A stretch of 64,000 bases of DNA from Acarospora socialis (taxonomy: Eukaryota; Ascomycota; Lecanoromycetes; Acarosporales; Acarosporaceae): NCBI GenBank assembly GCA_025617375.2, contig JAMYGW020000003.1, forward strand, positions 496,001 to 560,000. Direction: 5' to 3'. Shown piece after piece: positions 39,331 through 51,400 of this stretch (the first letter of the stretch is position 1; every line of letters starts with the position of its first letter). The notes beneath the pieces were generated by a model. The model was not told where the DNA came from. It was given only the letters and a program-made list of their open reading frames with translations, and searched no databases. Position numbers and translations under genes: made by a program.

Positions 39331-40165
39331 CTCATTATTAAATCTCAGTCTATCTGTCTAGACTCTGATGTCATTTACACACTTATTGACTGCAGTTTAG
39401 CTGCTAAAAATCTTTCACAATTTAGTGAAACAATCTTACAAATCAACAATATCATCAGCAACTTTATCTTCAACAAGTATGTCAATCTATGTCTTTACAT
39501 TCATGATGATGACAACAAAGATAAAGAAAAGATCTTTGTCAATTGCAAGACTTATATTGTGAATAGTCTTGACACAAACATTCTCATTAACATGAATGTT
39601 ATGCAGACAGAAGACATGATTTTGAACTGCAAAAATGACAAGTTAATTATGAATAGTCATCATGAATTTACAACTTTCTTTACTAGATTCTTGAAGACAA
39701 GTGATACAAAATGAGTTGTTATCTTTTTCTATGAAATAACAGTACAAATGACTACATCAAGTTTTCACAAAAAAACATTTGAAAAGACCTCAAAAAACAT
39801 GCAAAATTCAGTGATTTTAAACATCAAATTAGACATTAAAACAATCATTAAATCAACAACAAAATCACTTTCTCATGTATGTCACACATGTCATGCATCT
39901 TATTCATCATCAAATAATCTTCACAGACATCTTCAAACATCTGATTACATCTTATCTTGTTATTTTTATTCTTGTTGTTGCTGTTCATGCTGTTGACTTG
40001 ATAAATCATGAAGAAAAGACATTGATAAAGAAATCATAATGAATAAGATTACATGAGAAGTTTAGACACAGAATTTAGCAGAAAATCTTATTATTGTCTT
40101 GCTTCATACTAGTATGACTAGCATACATGATGAGAGTGTTGTCTTTTCTGTTTTTTGTGAGCAGT

Positions 40166-40351
40166 TATTATGAATTTGTCATAGAGCTCAATGAGATTGA
40201 GACTTTGCAATAAGATAAGACTCTGTGAAAGTACTTGTCACTAGATTTCATTAGATGCAATAGAGTAAAACATCACTTTCTAGATAGTTTTTCTAAACAA
40301 TCAACACATTATCATAAACTTAGAAATCAACCATATAAATTGATTCTAACA
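40166..40351 (+). repeat. 3' LTR of the gag-protease element
   Basis: 186 bp, followed by AAGAG at 40352-40356. Confidence 0.85.
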
Positions 40352-41394
40352 AAGAGAAAAGTTACTTACTATGTATTATAATCAGTTCTTCATAGCAGAT
40401 TGTATTTTTCATAACTTTCTCATTGTTTTTTCAAAAATATCTGCAGTCTTTATTCTAACTATTTTTCAGAAGCACTGTCTCAATATCTGTTTAAATTTCT
40501 TTATAAAATTATTGAAAAGATAATAACAACAATATATTGACATCATCTGTACTTTGAAAACTGTCTTTGTTTATAATAATTCTTTATTTCTGTCAGACAT
40601 CAAAATGCAGTTCTGCATCTCAGAAATTGCTTTTTTGAGATGTATAAAGAAATATTTTCATGAATTTTTAAACTTACTTTTCATCACTGCTCACACAAGA
40701 AACAGATTTTTTCTGTTGACATCAATTGTAATTGTAAGCAGAAGTGTCTGCACAAAGTGAACTTTTAAGAAGATGTTGTTAATGACAATAAAAAAATAAC
40801 AATATTGAAAAAAGATGTGTAACTGTGCAGAACACACAAAATATTATTTAAAGTTATTTAACAACAGTGTTAATAGAGAAGCAGAAAGAAAAAAATTGCT
40901 TATTTATAACTGAATCTATTATTAGATCTGTATAAACATCAGAAATTTATAGTTATAGTTTTCACATGTAGAATAGTAACAATTGAAAACTGTATCATTA
41001 AGATTCTAAATCACTGTTCAGAAGTTTCAGTTTAATTTATTGAATTATTTTATAGTTTATGATCTTCTCAAAGTATACTCAAAGACAGTTCATTATATCA
41101 TGAGACTTTGTAGTTCTTGTGACACATAAATGTCTCAACACTGTTTTCTGCATTCATGACTGAGTGTAGACTGCAATATATTTTATTATATCTGTCTTCA
41201 GACAGATATGAACTTCATTTATTAACAGTATCATCATCATTTCATTCTTCAGATCTGTTCAAACTCTTTATTTACAGATTTTAATGTGATATTTATATAT
41301 AATATGATGAGAATGCTTTGCAGAAATCTTGAATGCAAATTTAAATGTAAAAACACATAATTAATATAGTAAACAAATACAGAAAGAAACTTAC

Positions 41395-41509
41395 TTCTTC
41401 TTGATGAATTAATTGTTGATTGTCTTGCACAAATTCTTTCAATTAATGAAGATGCTTTCTTCAGACAACAAAGAAAGCTCTGAAAGTGCTGACATTGTGA
41501 TGTTGACAA
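41395..41509 (-). pseudogene. Probable first coding exon of the large DNA transposon
   Basis: An ATG at 41509 opens a frame (MSTSQCQHFQSFL..) that reaches a GTAAGT donor at 41394 after a basic SSRR end. It lies about 100 bases inside the right inverted repeat, the usual place for a transposase start. Further minus-strand similarity to a coding region is scattered over 40352-41250 but is full of stops. I recognise no catalytic motif. Confidence 0.4.
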
Positions 41510-41607
41510 TAATAAGATGTTGTGATGAGCAGAGTGAGATGTAATGATGATGTGTTGAGAACTTGAGAACTCAGAGATGTGAATGACAGCAGTGAGACTT
41601 GAATCTA

Positions 41608-41688
41608 TGACTATCTGAGTCTTTTCTGACTTGCATGGATCATGAAAGTCTTTTATGCAGTTGCATGGACTACCTGAGTCTTTTACTC
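41608..41688 (-). repeat. Right terminal inverted repeat of the large DNA transposon
   Basis: Reverse complement of 10333-10413. It keeps GG (CATGGAT, CATGGAC) and is less mutated than the left repeat. TAATAGTAA follows directly, then normal-GC DNA resumes. Confidence 0.75.
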
Positions 41689-41697
41689 TAATAGTAA

Positions 41698-42104
41698 TTT
41701 ACCATATTCCAGGTATATTTCACTCCCGTTTCTGAGAGACCACATGCTCCACTTCTAGAACAATCACCGAGTGAACAACAACATTGCCTAGCCGGAGGTC
41801 ATAGTTAGATTTACTTCAATTTCCTATTCTATGGGCAGGGATCAGTCTGCACTATTGTGCATGATTTACACAAATCAACAGCAGTCCCTCAGAAGGTCTC
41901 AGCTTAAGGTAACTAGGGTCGGGACTACGTTCGTTGTAGAAGACTCTATGCTCGCTCTATACGCCGACATAATCTTTGAATCGATGAGCGTAATGACTCG
42001 TCCAGCCTTAAAACACAAGTGCTTACAACGTAGCCCTTACCTAGCCGAACTAGAGTAGCCAAAACTGCACGCTAGGGGGCTGTTCAAGATAGTTTGTACG
42101 TTCG
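41698..42104. other. Stretch between island 1 and the cystathionine gamma-synthase 3' end
   Basis: Normal GC content with intact CpG sites, so RIP stopped at the transposon end. A plus open frame at 41831-42058 shows no features. It should contain the 3' end of the minus-strand gene. Confidence 0.5.
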
Positions 42105-44325
42105 TTACTTTATCGCGCTCAAGGCCCGTTCAAATATCGCGCACAGTTCCGCCGCAGCCTCCAGACCAACACTGACCCTAACTAAGTTGGCATCAACTCC
42201 GTAAGAGGCAGCCTGGAACGCATTAGCCTTTATATCTTCGAACCTTGGGAACCTAAATACCCACCCAGTCCAGCTCGGCATAATGTGCCAGAATCGCGTA
42301 GGGGGAGCTGAACTGTCGTCAGCACCGCACAAGAACGTTGATCTACCTCTCACAGACCTTAAAGTGAAGTTTGTGCCCAGGCTTGGGCCTTTCGCTGTCT
42401 CAAGGGCATCGAAAAACGATACGGCGTCGGCGGCGGAGTTGAAAGTGATCGATAGCAACCCTCCATAGCCTCCATGCGGGTTGCGGAACTGGTCATAATA
42501 GCAGCGGCTGGAACTAAACTTAGGGTAATATACCTCTTTGACTAACCAAATACTTCAGCAAATAACCAGCAGCATGGCTCACGGCCTGCCTTACCGTCAG
42601 GAGAAGCCCTAAGCACGTCGCAGATGGCCTCGGCATTGACATTGATTCTCTCGATCCGAGAGTCGAAATCGCGGCTATTCCTCTCCATGAATATTACATC
42701 TTCAACCCAATAGTTGTCCTCATAATCCGCAGAGAGTATATTCTTCATCATTGTGTAGTATGGCCCCTGCGGGTTGAGCACACAGCTATCGAGTTCAGCA
42801 CGATTACTAAAATTGGGATCGATCACCCCACCTTCCGCCCATAACATTACTATCCCCACTGAAGACTTTGGTCAAGCTGCTAACCACCATATCGGCATGT
42901 GTCAGCACGTGCACGTTCAAGAAGTTACCTATCGTTTCGTCGACCACGATTGCGAAGTCGTACGCTGTCGCTAACGCCCGTATCCGCTGAAGATCCGGAG
43001 TTTTTAGAAGAGGATTGCTGGGAAACTCGCAAAACAGAGCGAGGAACCTTTCGCCATGCTTTAGCCGTTGCTCCAGATCATTCAAGTCTTCCGATGAACC
43101 GTGGCCATAGAGGAGGCAACCAGCGCCCCACTTCTCCAAAACTTTAAGTGTGTCAATGTACGGAAATCTACAAGGGCTAGTCAGTCATCTTTCGCCAGAC
43201 ATAAGGTACAATTCCTACCCGAAACATATGCTTTTGAGTGCGCCTCTGGCAGCCATCAGCGTCCTATGGGTATTGAAGATGGCACTCATTCCTGTAGGGT
43301 AAAGGAAGACATCCGTTTCCGACAAATCTTTGACTCTGCGCCCATTATTGATCCCAGTGCTTCTTTTGAGTGCCTCTTTCAAATCAACATTAGCCGTCAA
43401 TGAGCCTGTAATCCGTCGTTTGATGGCAGATCTTGCATTTCTGACGAAGGAGCTGTCGAGGTTTCTTCCAAACCGCTCTTCAACGAACTGAGTGTAGTCC
43501 GATCGATCTGATATGTCTGGGGCCCTGTCTATTTCGTTGAGCTCTGTGAACGTATCTGCTTGAGTATGTTCGACGGATGTCGCTCTCTGGTATCTCTTGG
43601 GTCCTTTGCATGACCGCTGCCGACCTTCCACAGAGCTAGAGCCTCTGGACTCCACAAGTGAGCCGTTATTGAAAGCTTGGTGACAGAATTCGGCCCGGCG
43701 ACTTGAAACGCCGTCGCCGGTATGTTGCCAGAATGCCTTGGCAACACCGTGCAGTGCTTGAGGGATTATCACTGCTGAGATCGTGAGCGGGATATTTGAT
43801 AATGTCCCAGCACTGTCTGTCGTTGAGTTCGTAACTAGGTCTACCGTTCGTACCAGATTGCAGCAAGCTATAGACGTGTGCGCTCTCAGAAAGTCGAGGC
43901 ACCTTTCAGCTATGGCACGCGAGGGAAACAAGAAAGCTTCCTCCCGATCTTTTCCGTATTTATGGACAATTGCGGCAGCGAAAGCTTGTATACTTTTGTG
44001 GATGAAGAATCTACGGATGGGACGAACACTCCCAATCAGCAGAGATACCACACTGTGAGGATCTGGTGCGCCGACCTAGGATACCCGCTTTTCATCTTGC
44101 CTAGAACCCATTTCTCTCCTTCTTCGTATGCCACGTTGGCCTTCCAAGACGGTAATGAGACGCTGACGGCCTACATGCAACTCAGCGAATGAACTGCCCG
44201 GACACGTTCTAGGGCTTGCAAAGATGCGTTGACCATGAACTACTTACATGTGCAATACCAGGGGGAATGGGCTGGCCAACAGTGTTGTCAACTTCTGTCA
44301 GACGCCGAGTGGTAGTCATAGTCAT
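42105..44325 (-). CDS. met-7: Cystathionine gamma-synthase (fungal met-7 type)
   Basis: PLP enzyme that joins an activated homoserine ester to cysteine to form cystathionine, the first step of transsulfuration to methionine. Eight exons join in frame: 44325-44248, 44170-44076, 44010-43219, 43167-42832, 42785-42595, 42541-42358, 42307-42265 and 42212-42105, for 608 residues. The Cys/Met-metabolism fold is clear: [36 protein letters not shown] (Asp near 398), and PLP lysine in SSLTKVFSG near residue 422. The C-terminus ends [12 protein letters not shown]. The long N-terminal domain ([22 protein letters not shown]) is the fungal form. The N-terminus MTMTTTRRL allows a second Met two codons on. 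Two donors start GTC (GTCGGC, GTCTGT). It diverges from UTP22. Confidence 0.92.
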
Positions 44326-44593
44326 TCCGCCTGATTTGAATTTGGTGCACTCGTACGAATGGACCTATAAAGGTAGGTGGTTAAGGTACGAATATGTTAA
44401 GTTGAGAACTATTCGCCCATGGTGTCTCTGGCTGGACGTTTTACCCCGAGTCAAGCTTTGTACCTTCGTACCTTATCCCTTATCGCCGTGTGTATCCAAG
44501 GTAGTGCTAGCTTAAACACAGAGTAAAAGTTTCCACGTTGAAACTTCAGACCCCAGACAATCAACCTCACGTCAACAAGCCCGTCACTACCTT
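44326..44593. promoter_or_regulatory. Divergent promoter of cystathionine gamma-synthase and UTP22
   Basis: 268 bases separate the two start codons, so both genes must be driven from here. It contains repeats of the GGTAGG/GGTACG type (44373-44391) and a pyrimidine-rich stretch, but I see no CACGTG sulphur-control box and no clear rRNA-processing motif. Confidence 0.5.
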
Positions 44594-47500
44594 ATGGCTC
44601 CGCATGCTCTAAAGTGCCGGAAGCTGGGTCACGGCACTGATTATGGCGAGGAGTCTAAGATATCGAACGTGGCAAGCGGATTCGCCGATGACAAGGAGTA
44701 TGTCACCTCAGATGATGAACCACCTAGAACCAGTGCTACCGGGCCGTCACTTGTGTCAAAAGCCTCCAAGATATGCGGGCCGCGAAATGACTCCCCCGAC
44801 GGTTCGCTGCTTGCGAATGAGATGTACAAGTCTAGTAAGATTACGTTACAGGTCCGGGCATTATTGGACGAGGTCCGCCCAAACTACGCAAGCCTCCTGG
44901 CAGGTGCTGAGCCTGTGCTACGGAAGCTGAAAGCTAACATCGAAGGCTTTCCAGTAAAAGAACCGCTGACTGTACGCTTGAGCCTTCGGTCGACATCTGT
45001 TCACCCTACTGACGTCGCTGAATTTGCAGGTAGTGGAGGCGGAGAAAGAGTTCAGAAAGGATTACAAGATCACCATACCCTTTCCAGGTCCGAGACCTTC
45101 AGCGCATATCAGATATACCTTGGCTTTTGCAAAGCCTCTGAGTGTCATGGTGGTTGGGAGCTACGCCTTGAAGACCTTGACTAGCATGGAGGAAGGATTT
45201 GCCATAGACCTCGGTGTAACAATGCCGCCAGTGAGCAGTATACCAGACTCTCCCATAGATCATTGTACTTACTCTTCGTATCAGGCGCTTTTCCAAGAAA
45301 AAGATTATAGAGATTACCGATACTTCTATAAAAGAGCGTATTACATTGCTTGTATAGCCGCTGCGTTACAGGAGGCGAGAGATTGTAAATTCCATATCAG
45401 CTTCGAATATCAGCATGACAATCTGCTGCTCCCGGTCGTAGTTGTAAAGCCAACTCAAGGTATCTCCGTACTTCCGAGCAGTTAGTTTGTCCTACCCTGC
45501 TGATGCACCCTCAGAAGACCGTGCCGGAGACTTTCAAACCTCGAATCTAACCATCCGTATCCTCACGGTGATCCCGGATAATATATTTCCGATCTCGAAG
45601 ACTTGGCCGGACAAGTTGAATATCGGACTGCAAAACTCCGAAGACGCTGCCTCCGCGCCATTCTATAATGCTACACTGCGTGCTGAAGGCACGATCACTG
45701 CATATCTGAAGTTCCTTTACCAGGGTTCCACGTTGTGCGAATCGTTCAAAGGCTCTTGCCTCCTTGGTCGGATATGGCTGCGCCAACGAGGTTTAGGGAA
45801 ATCCATTGCACAGGGTGGTTTTGGTCCTTTCGAGTGGGCTGCTATCTGCGCTGCCTTGTTGCAAGGTACAGATCCTCAATGGAAAGCAGCCGTCACGCCC
45901 GGTTTCAGTGGCTATCAATTATTTAAGGCTACTTTACAGTTTCTATCCTCTAAAGACATGGCGGCAATTCCTTTCCTGTTTGAAGCAGGCTCTCTAACGG
46001 TACAGAAGTCTGAGATACCGGTGTTTTTCGACGGTCCGCGGGGCCTGAACCTCCTTTACAAGATGACTCCTTGGTCATACGCCATGGTAATCTTATACCC
46101 AAGAGACCAGCTTTTGATTAGTAGCTGATAGACATAGTTACGTCACGAAGCGCGAACGACTCTGGACATGATCAATGCAAACCTGTCGGATCAATTTGAA
46201 TCGGTTTTCATAACCAGAGTTGACGAATTCCTCCTGCGCTTCGACAGCCTTGTGTGGTAAGACTGTAATGTGCAATGCCAGCTTGATGAGCTAACGTGTA
46301 ATATAGTGTACCGTCCCACACCGAACAGAAACAAGCACACGAGCACCTGGACTTTGTCTCTCCGGTTCGAAGGTTTTGTGATAAGCTCTATCGGGTTTTG
46401 CGCACAGCATTTAACAACCGAGTCGACCTCATCCATGTGGCGATTCCAGAAACTCAGGGCTGGGCTGTTAAGTCCCGAGCACCAACGTTGTCGAGCCAGG
46501 GCTGCATTATTATTGGACTCTTGCTTAATGCAGACAATGTTGTTAGGCTTGTTGACCACGGCCCTCCCGCCGAGGATAGAGAGGCCGCTATTGCCTTTCG
46601 CAAGTTCTGGGGCGAGAAGGCGGAGTTGAGACGGTTTAAGGACGGTAGTATATTAGAGAGTCTTGTGTGGGCAGAGGAGCAGCCGAAGAATCCAGTTCTG
46701 AGACAGATCATATGTTATGTACTGCAGCGACACTTTGGGAAAAAGGTAAGCGGAAGCTTCGACTTGGTTGGAGATTCCTTCCGCCAGCTCCTTCCAGTCC
46801 ATGACTCCGCAGACGGCGTGCAGCCTTTAGCACCGTTTCGCTACTTAATAACAGCCTTTAAGGCTTTTCAGAAAGACTTAAGAGCCTTGGAAGGACTACC
46901 ACTTCAGATACGGCAAGTATCGGCCGCGAGTGCTGAACTTCGCTATGCTTCCTTTCACATACCGGCCAAGTCCTCTGGACCAGAGCTGCGGAGTCCTGTG
47001 GATGTAGTTGCGCAATTCGAAAGCTCAGCGAGGTGGCCAGATGACCTCGTTGCAATACAGAGGACGAAGATCGCGTTTCTTCTCAAGATTGGTGAGCTCC
47101 TTGAAGAAGCGGTCGATGGTATTGAGATGCGACTGGGCCTTGAGAATAGGAACTCCTCAATTCTCAATACATCGTACCTTGATGTGATTTATCCTATGGG
47201 CGCTATGTTCCGCCTCCGGGTCCACCATGACAGGGAGCAGACCCTTCTGCAGCGTGGTCTTAAGAGCGGTTCTCCTGCTCCACGACGCAAGGACGAACTT
47301 CTCAGGGCTTTGTCAGCATACCAACGGACCTTTGTCCAAATGCCGCAGCACACCGAGTCAATGCAAACACTCTGCACACGTTTCCCACTCCTTTCACCTA
47401 CCGTACGTCTTCTAAAGAGATGGTGTGACTCACATTTACTCAGTACACATGTGAGTGAGGAGCTGGTAGAGCTCCTTGTCATCAGGACATTTGTGCAACC

Positions 47501-48263
47501 ATATCCATGGCGCGCCCCTGCCAGTGTGATGACTGGGTTTTTACGGACACTGACGTTCGTTTCCAAGTGGGACTGGCGTACCGAGCCGCTTGTCGTTCCC
47601 TTCAACGCGCAGTTGAGTCCAGGGGAGCTGCATACTGTCAGCGTCCGGTTTGAGGCATGGCGAAAACTCGATCCGGGCCTGAATCGCCTCGCCATGTTTG
47701 CAGCATCCAACCTTGATGTGGAAGGCGTCACTTGGACCGAAGGTGGCCCGTCCAAGGTCGTAGCCGCGAGATTCGTGAGTTTGGCGCAGGTAGCCCTCAA
47801 GATCGTTAAGGAAGCGGGGTTAGACCTGGAACCCAGCACGATCTTTGCCTCTTCCACAACTGACTACGACTTTGTCATCCATCTCAGGCCAATCTTTGTA
47901 TCGAATAATCAAAGGCGTCTGGAGAAGCAAAAGCAGTTTAGGAACCTCGAAGTGCAGTCCTCCGACAATCTCAAAATGGCCGGTTACAAGCCTGTACAGC
48001 TATTCCGAGAAGAGCTCGTAGCAAGATTTGGAAGTTCAATCGTGTTCTTCCATGACGCGATGCACGGAGAGGTGATTGCAGGCTTGTGGAACCCTCAAGC
48101 TCGGTTCCGGCAGTGGAAGGTCAACTTGACATACTCTACTGCGCCTGTGTTCGAGAGAGCTGGCAACAGTGGGCCTCGGATCGATGTGAACAAAGTAGCA
48201 ATGCTAAACGATATTGCGCGATTGGGGGGGAACTTGATTGAGTCCATTGCAGTCTATCGTTGA
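44594..48263 (+). CDS. UTP22: U3 snoRNP component UTP22 (Nrap family)
   Basis: Part of the UTP-C/CURI modules of the small-subunit processome that assemble on 18S pre-rRNA in the nucleolus. Exons 44594-44971, 45030-45230, 45285-45459, 45515-46086, 46138-46256 and 46307-48263 join in frame to give 1133 residues, a normal length. Family landmarks appear in order: LLDEVRPNYASLL near residue 90; VVGSYALKT and LFQEKDYRDYRYFYKRAYY in exons 2-3; WLRQRG and GFGPFEWAAICAALLQG in exon 4; FWGEKAELRRFKDGSILESLVW at the start of the last exon; and the C-terminal FREELVARFGSSIVFFHDAMHGEVIAGLWNP. Nrap proteins have a catalytically dead nucleotidyltransferase-like fold. The first ~70 residues are acidic and disordered. 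It converges on POM152, 168 bases apart. Confidence 0.95.
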
Positions 48264-48431
48264 GGAGCGCCATGATTATGCCTGAGCAGCAGGCTTTAGA
48301 TACCCAGACAGGTTACTACCCGGGTGTTATACAGGTTGGAGAAGTAGAAATATACTCCTCATAGCGCAAGAACGCCCGCTATATTGACCATACCACGTCT
48401 GGCAGACCAAGTTTAAAAACACGAATCATTC

Positions 48432-51400
48432 CTACCGGTATTGCAGGAGCTTCTGCCCGGTTCTCCCCTGCACTCGTTGCGTTGAGAATGCACAATAGCT
48501 ATCTCGGATGGCTACCACTTCGTACGTTCCTTCGTCCGAAGCTTTGATGGTCTTGCTGTACTCGGATGACGTTTCATGCTTGGTTTCAATCACGGTAGAC
48601 CTCTTCCCCTTCTGAGCATTTGTACTCCGCGTATACCTGAACCGCAGGAAAGTCAGCACCTACAATGACATGACAGAGAGCTAGGAGTTGACTCACGTGA
48701 ACTCGAAGGGCGGCGTCCCGCCAAACTCGAAGAGGATCTGTGTCTCTCCACCTTCATGGAGGTCGACGACAGCCGTTTGGCCTTTACTAACCTTCACACT
48801 CGGCATCTCATGGATGGTCTTTGTTATGGATGTGCGCGCCTTGCACATACCGCTTGCTCCGTCGCTGATGGCCGTGATGGTGAAGTTGCCTGGCTTTTCC
48901 GCGATCCGTCGGAAGTTCGTTGTCGTGACGGTAGCCTTGCGCTCTGCATTCTCAAAGGTGTAGAAGATATTGAAGGGCGGCGTGCCGGACAGGGTGTACG
49001 ATATTCGATCTCCAACACAATAATCAGACTGTGACTCCAAGGGGGCAATGGCTGGGATGTCTGCAACGTTGACCTGCACATGCGGCGCATCATGCCCATA
49101 ATGATGCTCACAGCCGCGAGAGTCGCGGACCTTGCGAATGCTGACGGTATGACTACCGAGAGCCAGTACTCGATGGGGTATATGTAATTTGTAATACTTT
49201 GATTCAACCAAGGGTATGCTGATGATTTCCGGCTTCAGTACTGCATGCTGCTTGATGGCAATCTCCACGTAAAATGGAGCGACACCAGTCAAAGTCAAGG
49301 GTATGATCTCATCGGTAAGGTTTTCGTCTTTGCAGAAGCCGTAGGTCTTTCCAGCATCACTAAACAGTGCTGAGGGCTTTGGATTGACCTTCTGCTGTAC
49401 AACAAGTGGCGAAAGCCGTCGAGGATCGTGATCATAGAGGTGGTCGCTCAGTTCGGAAAACTTGTACTCATACACACCTGCTTGTAGAGTCTCCATCCGA
49501 ATAGAAGCTGCCCCAAGACCAGCTGTGAACTCTTTTTTACTTAGCGATACTGAGCCACGTTCCGGCCTCAGCCGCTGCTCATACCTCACACGGTACGGTG
49601 GTGACCCGCTCAAGGCGAGCTCCATGGCATCCTGAGAGCCTTCGCACACCTCGTCCTTGAGGTATTTCCCGCCTGCGTGTTCGATCACCGTACTATCGGC
49701 TAACATGATGTGAGGCCTGGGTATCCATGCAACCTCAAACGTACTCGAGCCACTGTCCACTGATCCGGGGCAAACAGCATCATGCACTTCAATGATCTCA
49801 TAGACACCTGGACGATTCACTTCAAGTACGTCGTTGGGATACTGGAACCTTTGCTCTCGTGCCGAGGCCAATGGATCGTCACGGTTTAGATAGACGATCG
49901 TCCAAGGTGCCTCGCCGGTCAGCCTTATTGGAAGTTTGACTTTCTTACCCTCGAGGGTCAACGTTGTTCGCCTGTTTTCCAATTGACCAAAGGCACCCTT
50001 TGGTCTTTGCCGACGAACTTCAATCTTGACGTCCTGGTCTAGAAAGGTCTTGCATCCAGATTTGTCAGTGACACTGACTAAAGCCAAAGCGTACTCTCCA
50101 CCGTCAAGCAAACAATCTGTCACAATTGTATAGTGAGTGTTCAGAATGTCCAGAATCTTGTGTTTCTGCCTCTTGTCGCCATGCACTAATTCATACTCCA
50201 GAGCCCAAGGGCCTTCACCAAGAAGCTTGACTTCGAATGAGACTGGTTCTTCGACACATGCACGTCGCTTGGGCCTCACATCAACGAAAAGCGCCGATGC
50301 TGGGGGCTTGACATCCTGCTCGAGAACGAGGTTCTTGTGCCTCATCGAACGGCCGATGTAGATGGAATCGCCAACGTCCAAAAACTCATAGGTGTAATGG
50401 CCAGCCTCTTGGGGTTTGAGCTCTAATTGGCCACGCATTCGTTCCACCGTCACGAGGTTCGGCACCACTGGTCCACCCTCCTGACGCGAGTTATATCGTA
50501 CCTGAAACGGAGGGGTTCCAATCAAGTCCAGATCCACCAGCAGTCCGATTGAGCTGCCCGCACACTTATCGTAAATCTTCTCCGCGGTGATGGACAGATC
50601 AGGTTCAGGGGGATTAACCAGTACGCAGGATGCTGGCTCGAGTATATCACCAGCGCAGAACGCACTCGACACAGTCTTTAGTGAGTAAAGACCTGGTAAG
50701 TGTATCCTGGGTCTCTCATGCCCGTTCCTGATCGTCACCACCTCCGTACTTGCATCAATCGCATGCTCACCATTCGGCTGGAGCTTGGATTGCGGGGTGA
50801 AAACGTATGACAGAGTGTGTGGGTTATCCACAGTCTCACGCTGGCCTGCAGACTTCAAACGCACGGGAAGAACCGTAGATTCCATTTCAGCAATCTTGAG
50901 CGGGTTCTGTGGGTCACAGCCTTCCAACACAGCTCTTGGTCGCTCATGAACGATGAACCCTTGTTCCAGATGGGCAGCTCGGCTTGTTGACCTATCGTTA
51001 GCTTCATCCATCTGGGTATAATTGACTACGTTCCCACAAGCGTCATGCACCTCGTCGATGGAATACAGCCAGCCGCCAACTGTGGTCAGTGTCTCGTTTA
51101 GTGGCACCTCCACGCGCTGTGAACGAGCCCACGCCACATCATTATTGTGGGAGGATATTAATGCTCCAGATGAGCTTTGGCGCAATAGTGGCGATATGAA
51201 GTTTTCTGGCTGGAGCGTCTGGAACTGAACCGCATGGTCCTCCTTATTGATCAACTTGCTATATTTTATCTTCAACGGCGGGGTGCCATCAACTTCCAGT
51301 ACGAGATTTGAGAGTTCGCCCTTGCATTTATCCGCTGGCCCTGACCTGACCGATGCGCGCGGACATGTGACAACCAAGGTATCTGATGAGACTCTCAGAA

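Larger units (their letters stand above)
36901..40351 (+). mobile_element. Gag-protease-only LTR element (non-autonomous, fossil)
   Basis: Two 186-bp LTRs (36901-37086 and 40166-40351), starting TGTTATGAATTTG-like and ending TTCTAACA, are flanked by a perfect AAGAG duplication (36896-36900 and 40352-40356). The 3.08-kb interior has plus-strand gag-like sequence (about 37.2-38.7 kb), a zinc-finger-like stretch near 38.8 kb, and a retroviral-type aspartic protease region (about 39.36-39.65 kb, with the family-typical NILI..MNV segment), then a second CHTCHASYSSSNNLHRH zinc-finger-like stretch at about 39.88-39.93 kb. I find no reverse transcriptase, integrase or RNase H, so it would depend on another element. 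A small inverted-repeat element interrupts it at 38952-39330. Broken in several places. Confidence 0.8.
10333..41688 (-). mobile_element. DNA transposon with 81-bp inverted ends and 9-bp target duplication, filled with later insertions
   Basis: Bases 10333-10413 and 41608-41688 are inverted repeats starting GAGTAAAAGACTCAG. The 9-mer TAATAGTAA flanks them exactly at 10324-10332 and 41689-41697. Removing the three LTR elements inside leaves about 2.4 kb of original element: 10333-10751, 24713-24977, 36528-36895 and 40352-41688. A 9-bp duplication with longish inverted ends is typical of Mutator-like elements, but I found no diagnostic transposase motif, so the superfamily is inference. A likely first coding exon on the minus strand (41509-41395, with a GTAAGT donor) begins near the right end. 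The residual body is heavily mutated and surely inactive. Confidence 0.75.

Noticed and set aside
10470-41509. Many short open frames in the AT-rich island as real small genes
   Set aside because: Most fall within LTR-element coding regions or their opposite strands, and low GC makes chance frames frequent.
10333-41688. A single giant cargo-carrying element (Starship- or Polinton-like) of 31 kb
   Set aside because: The interior resolves fully into LTR elements with their own target duplications. No captain-type recombinase, DNA polymerase or capsid-like gene is seen, and only about 2.4 kb belongs to the outer element.
9560-41690. Centromere or mitochondrial DNA insertion as the cause of the AT-rich island
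   Set aside because: The AT content is explained by decayed transposons with normal-GC genes directly on both sides. No mitochondrial gene is recognisable. A centromere cannot be tested from sequence alone.
47189-47857. 222-codon minus-strand frame
   Set aside because: Shadow of the long UTP22 last exon; no features of its own.
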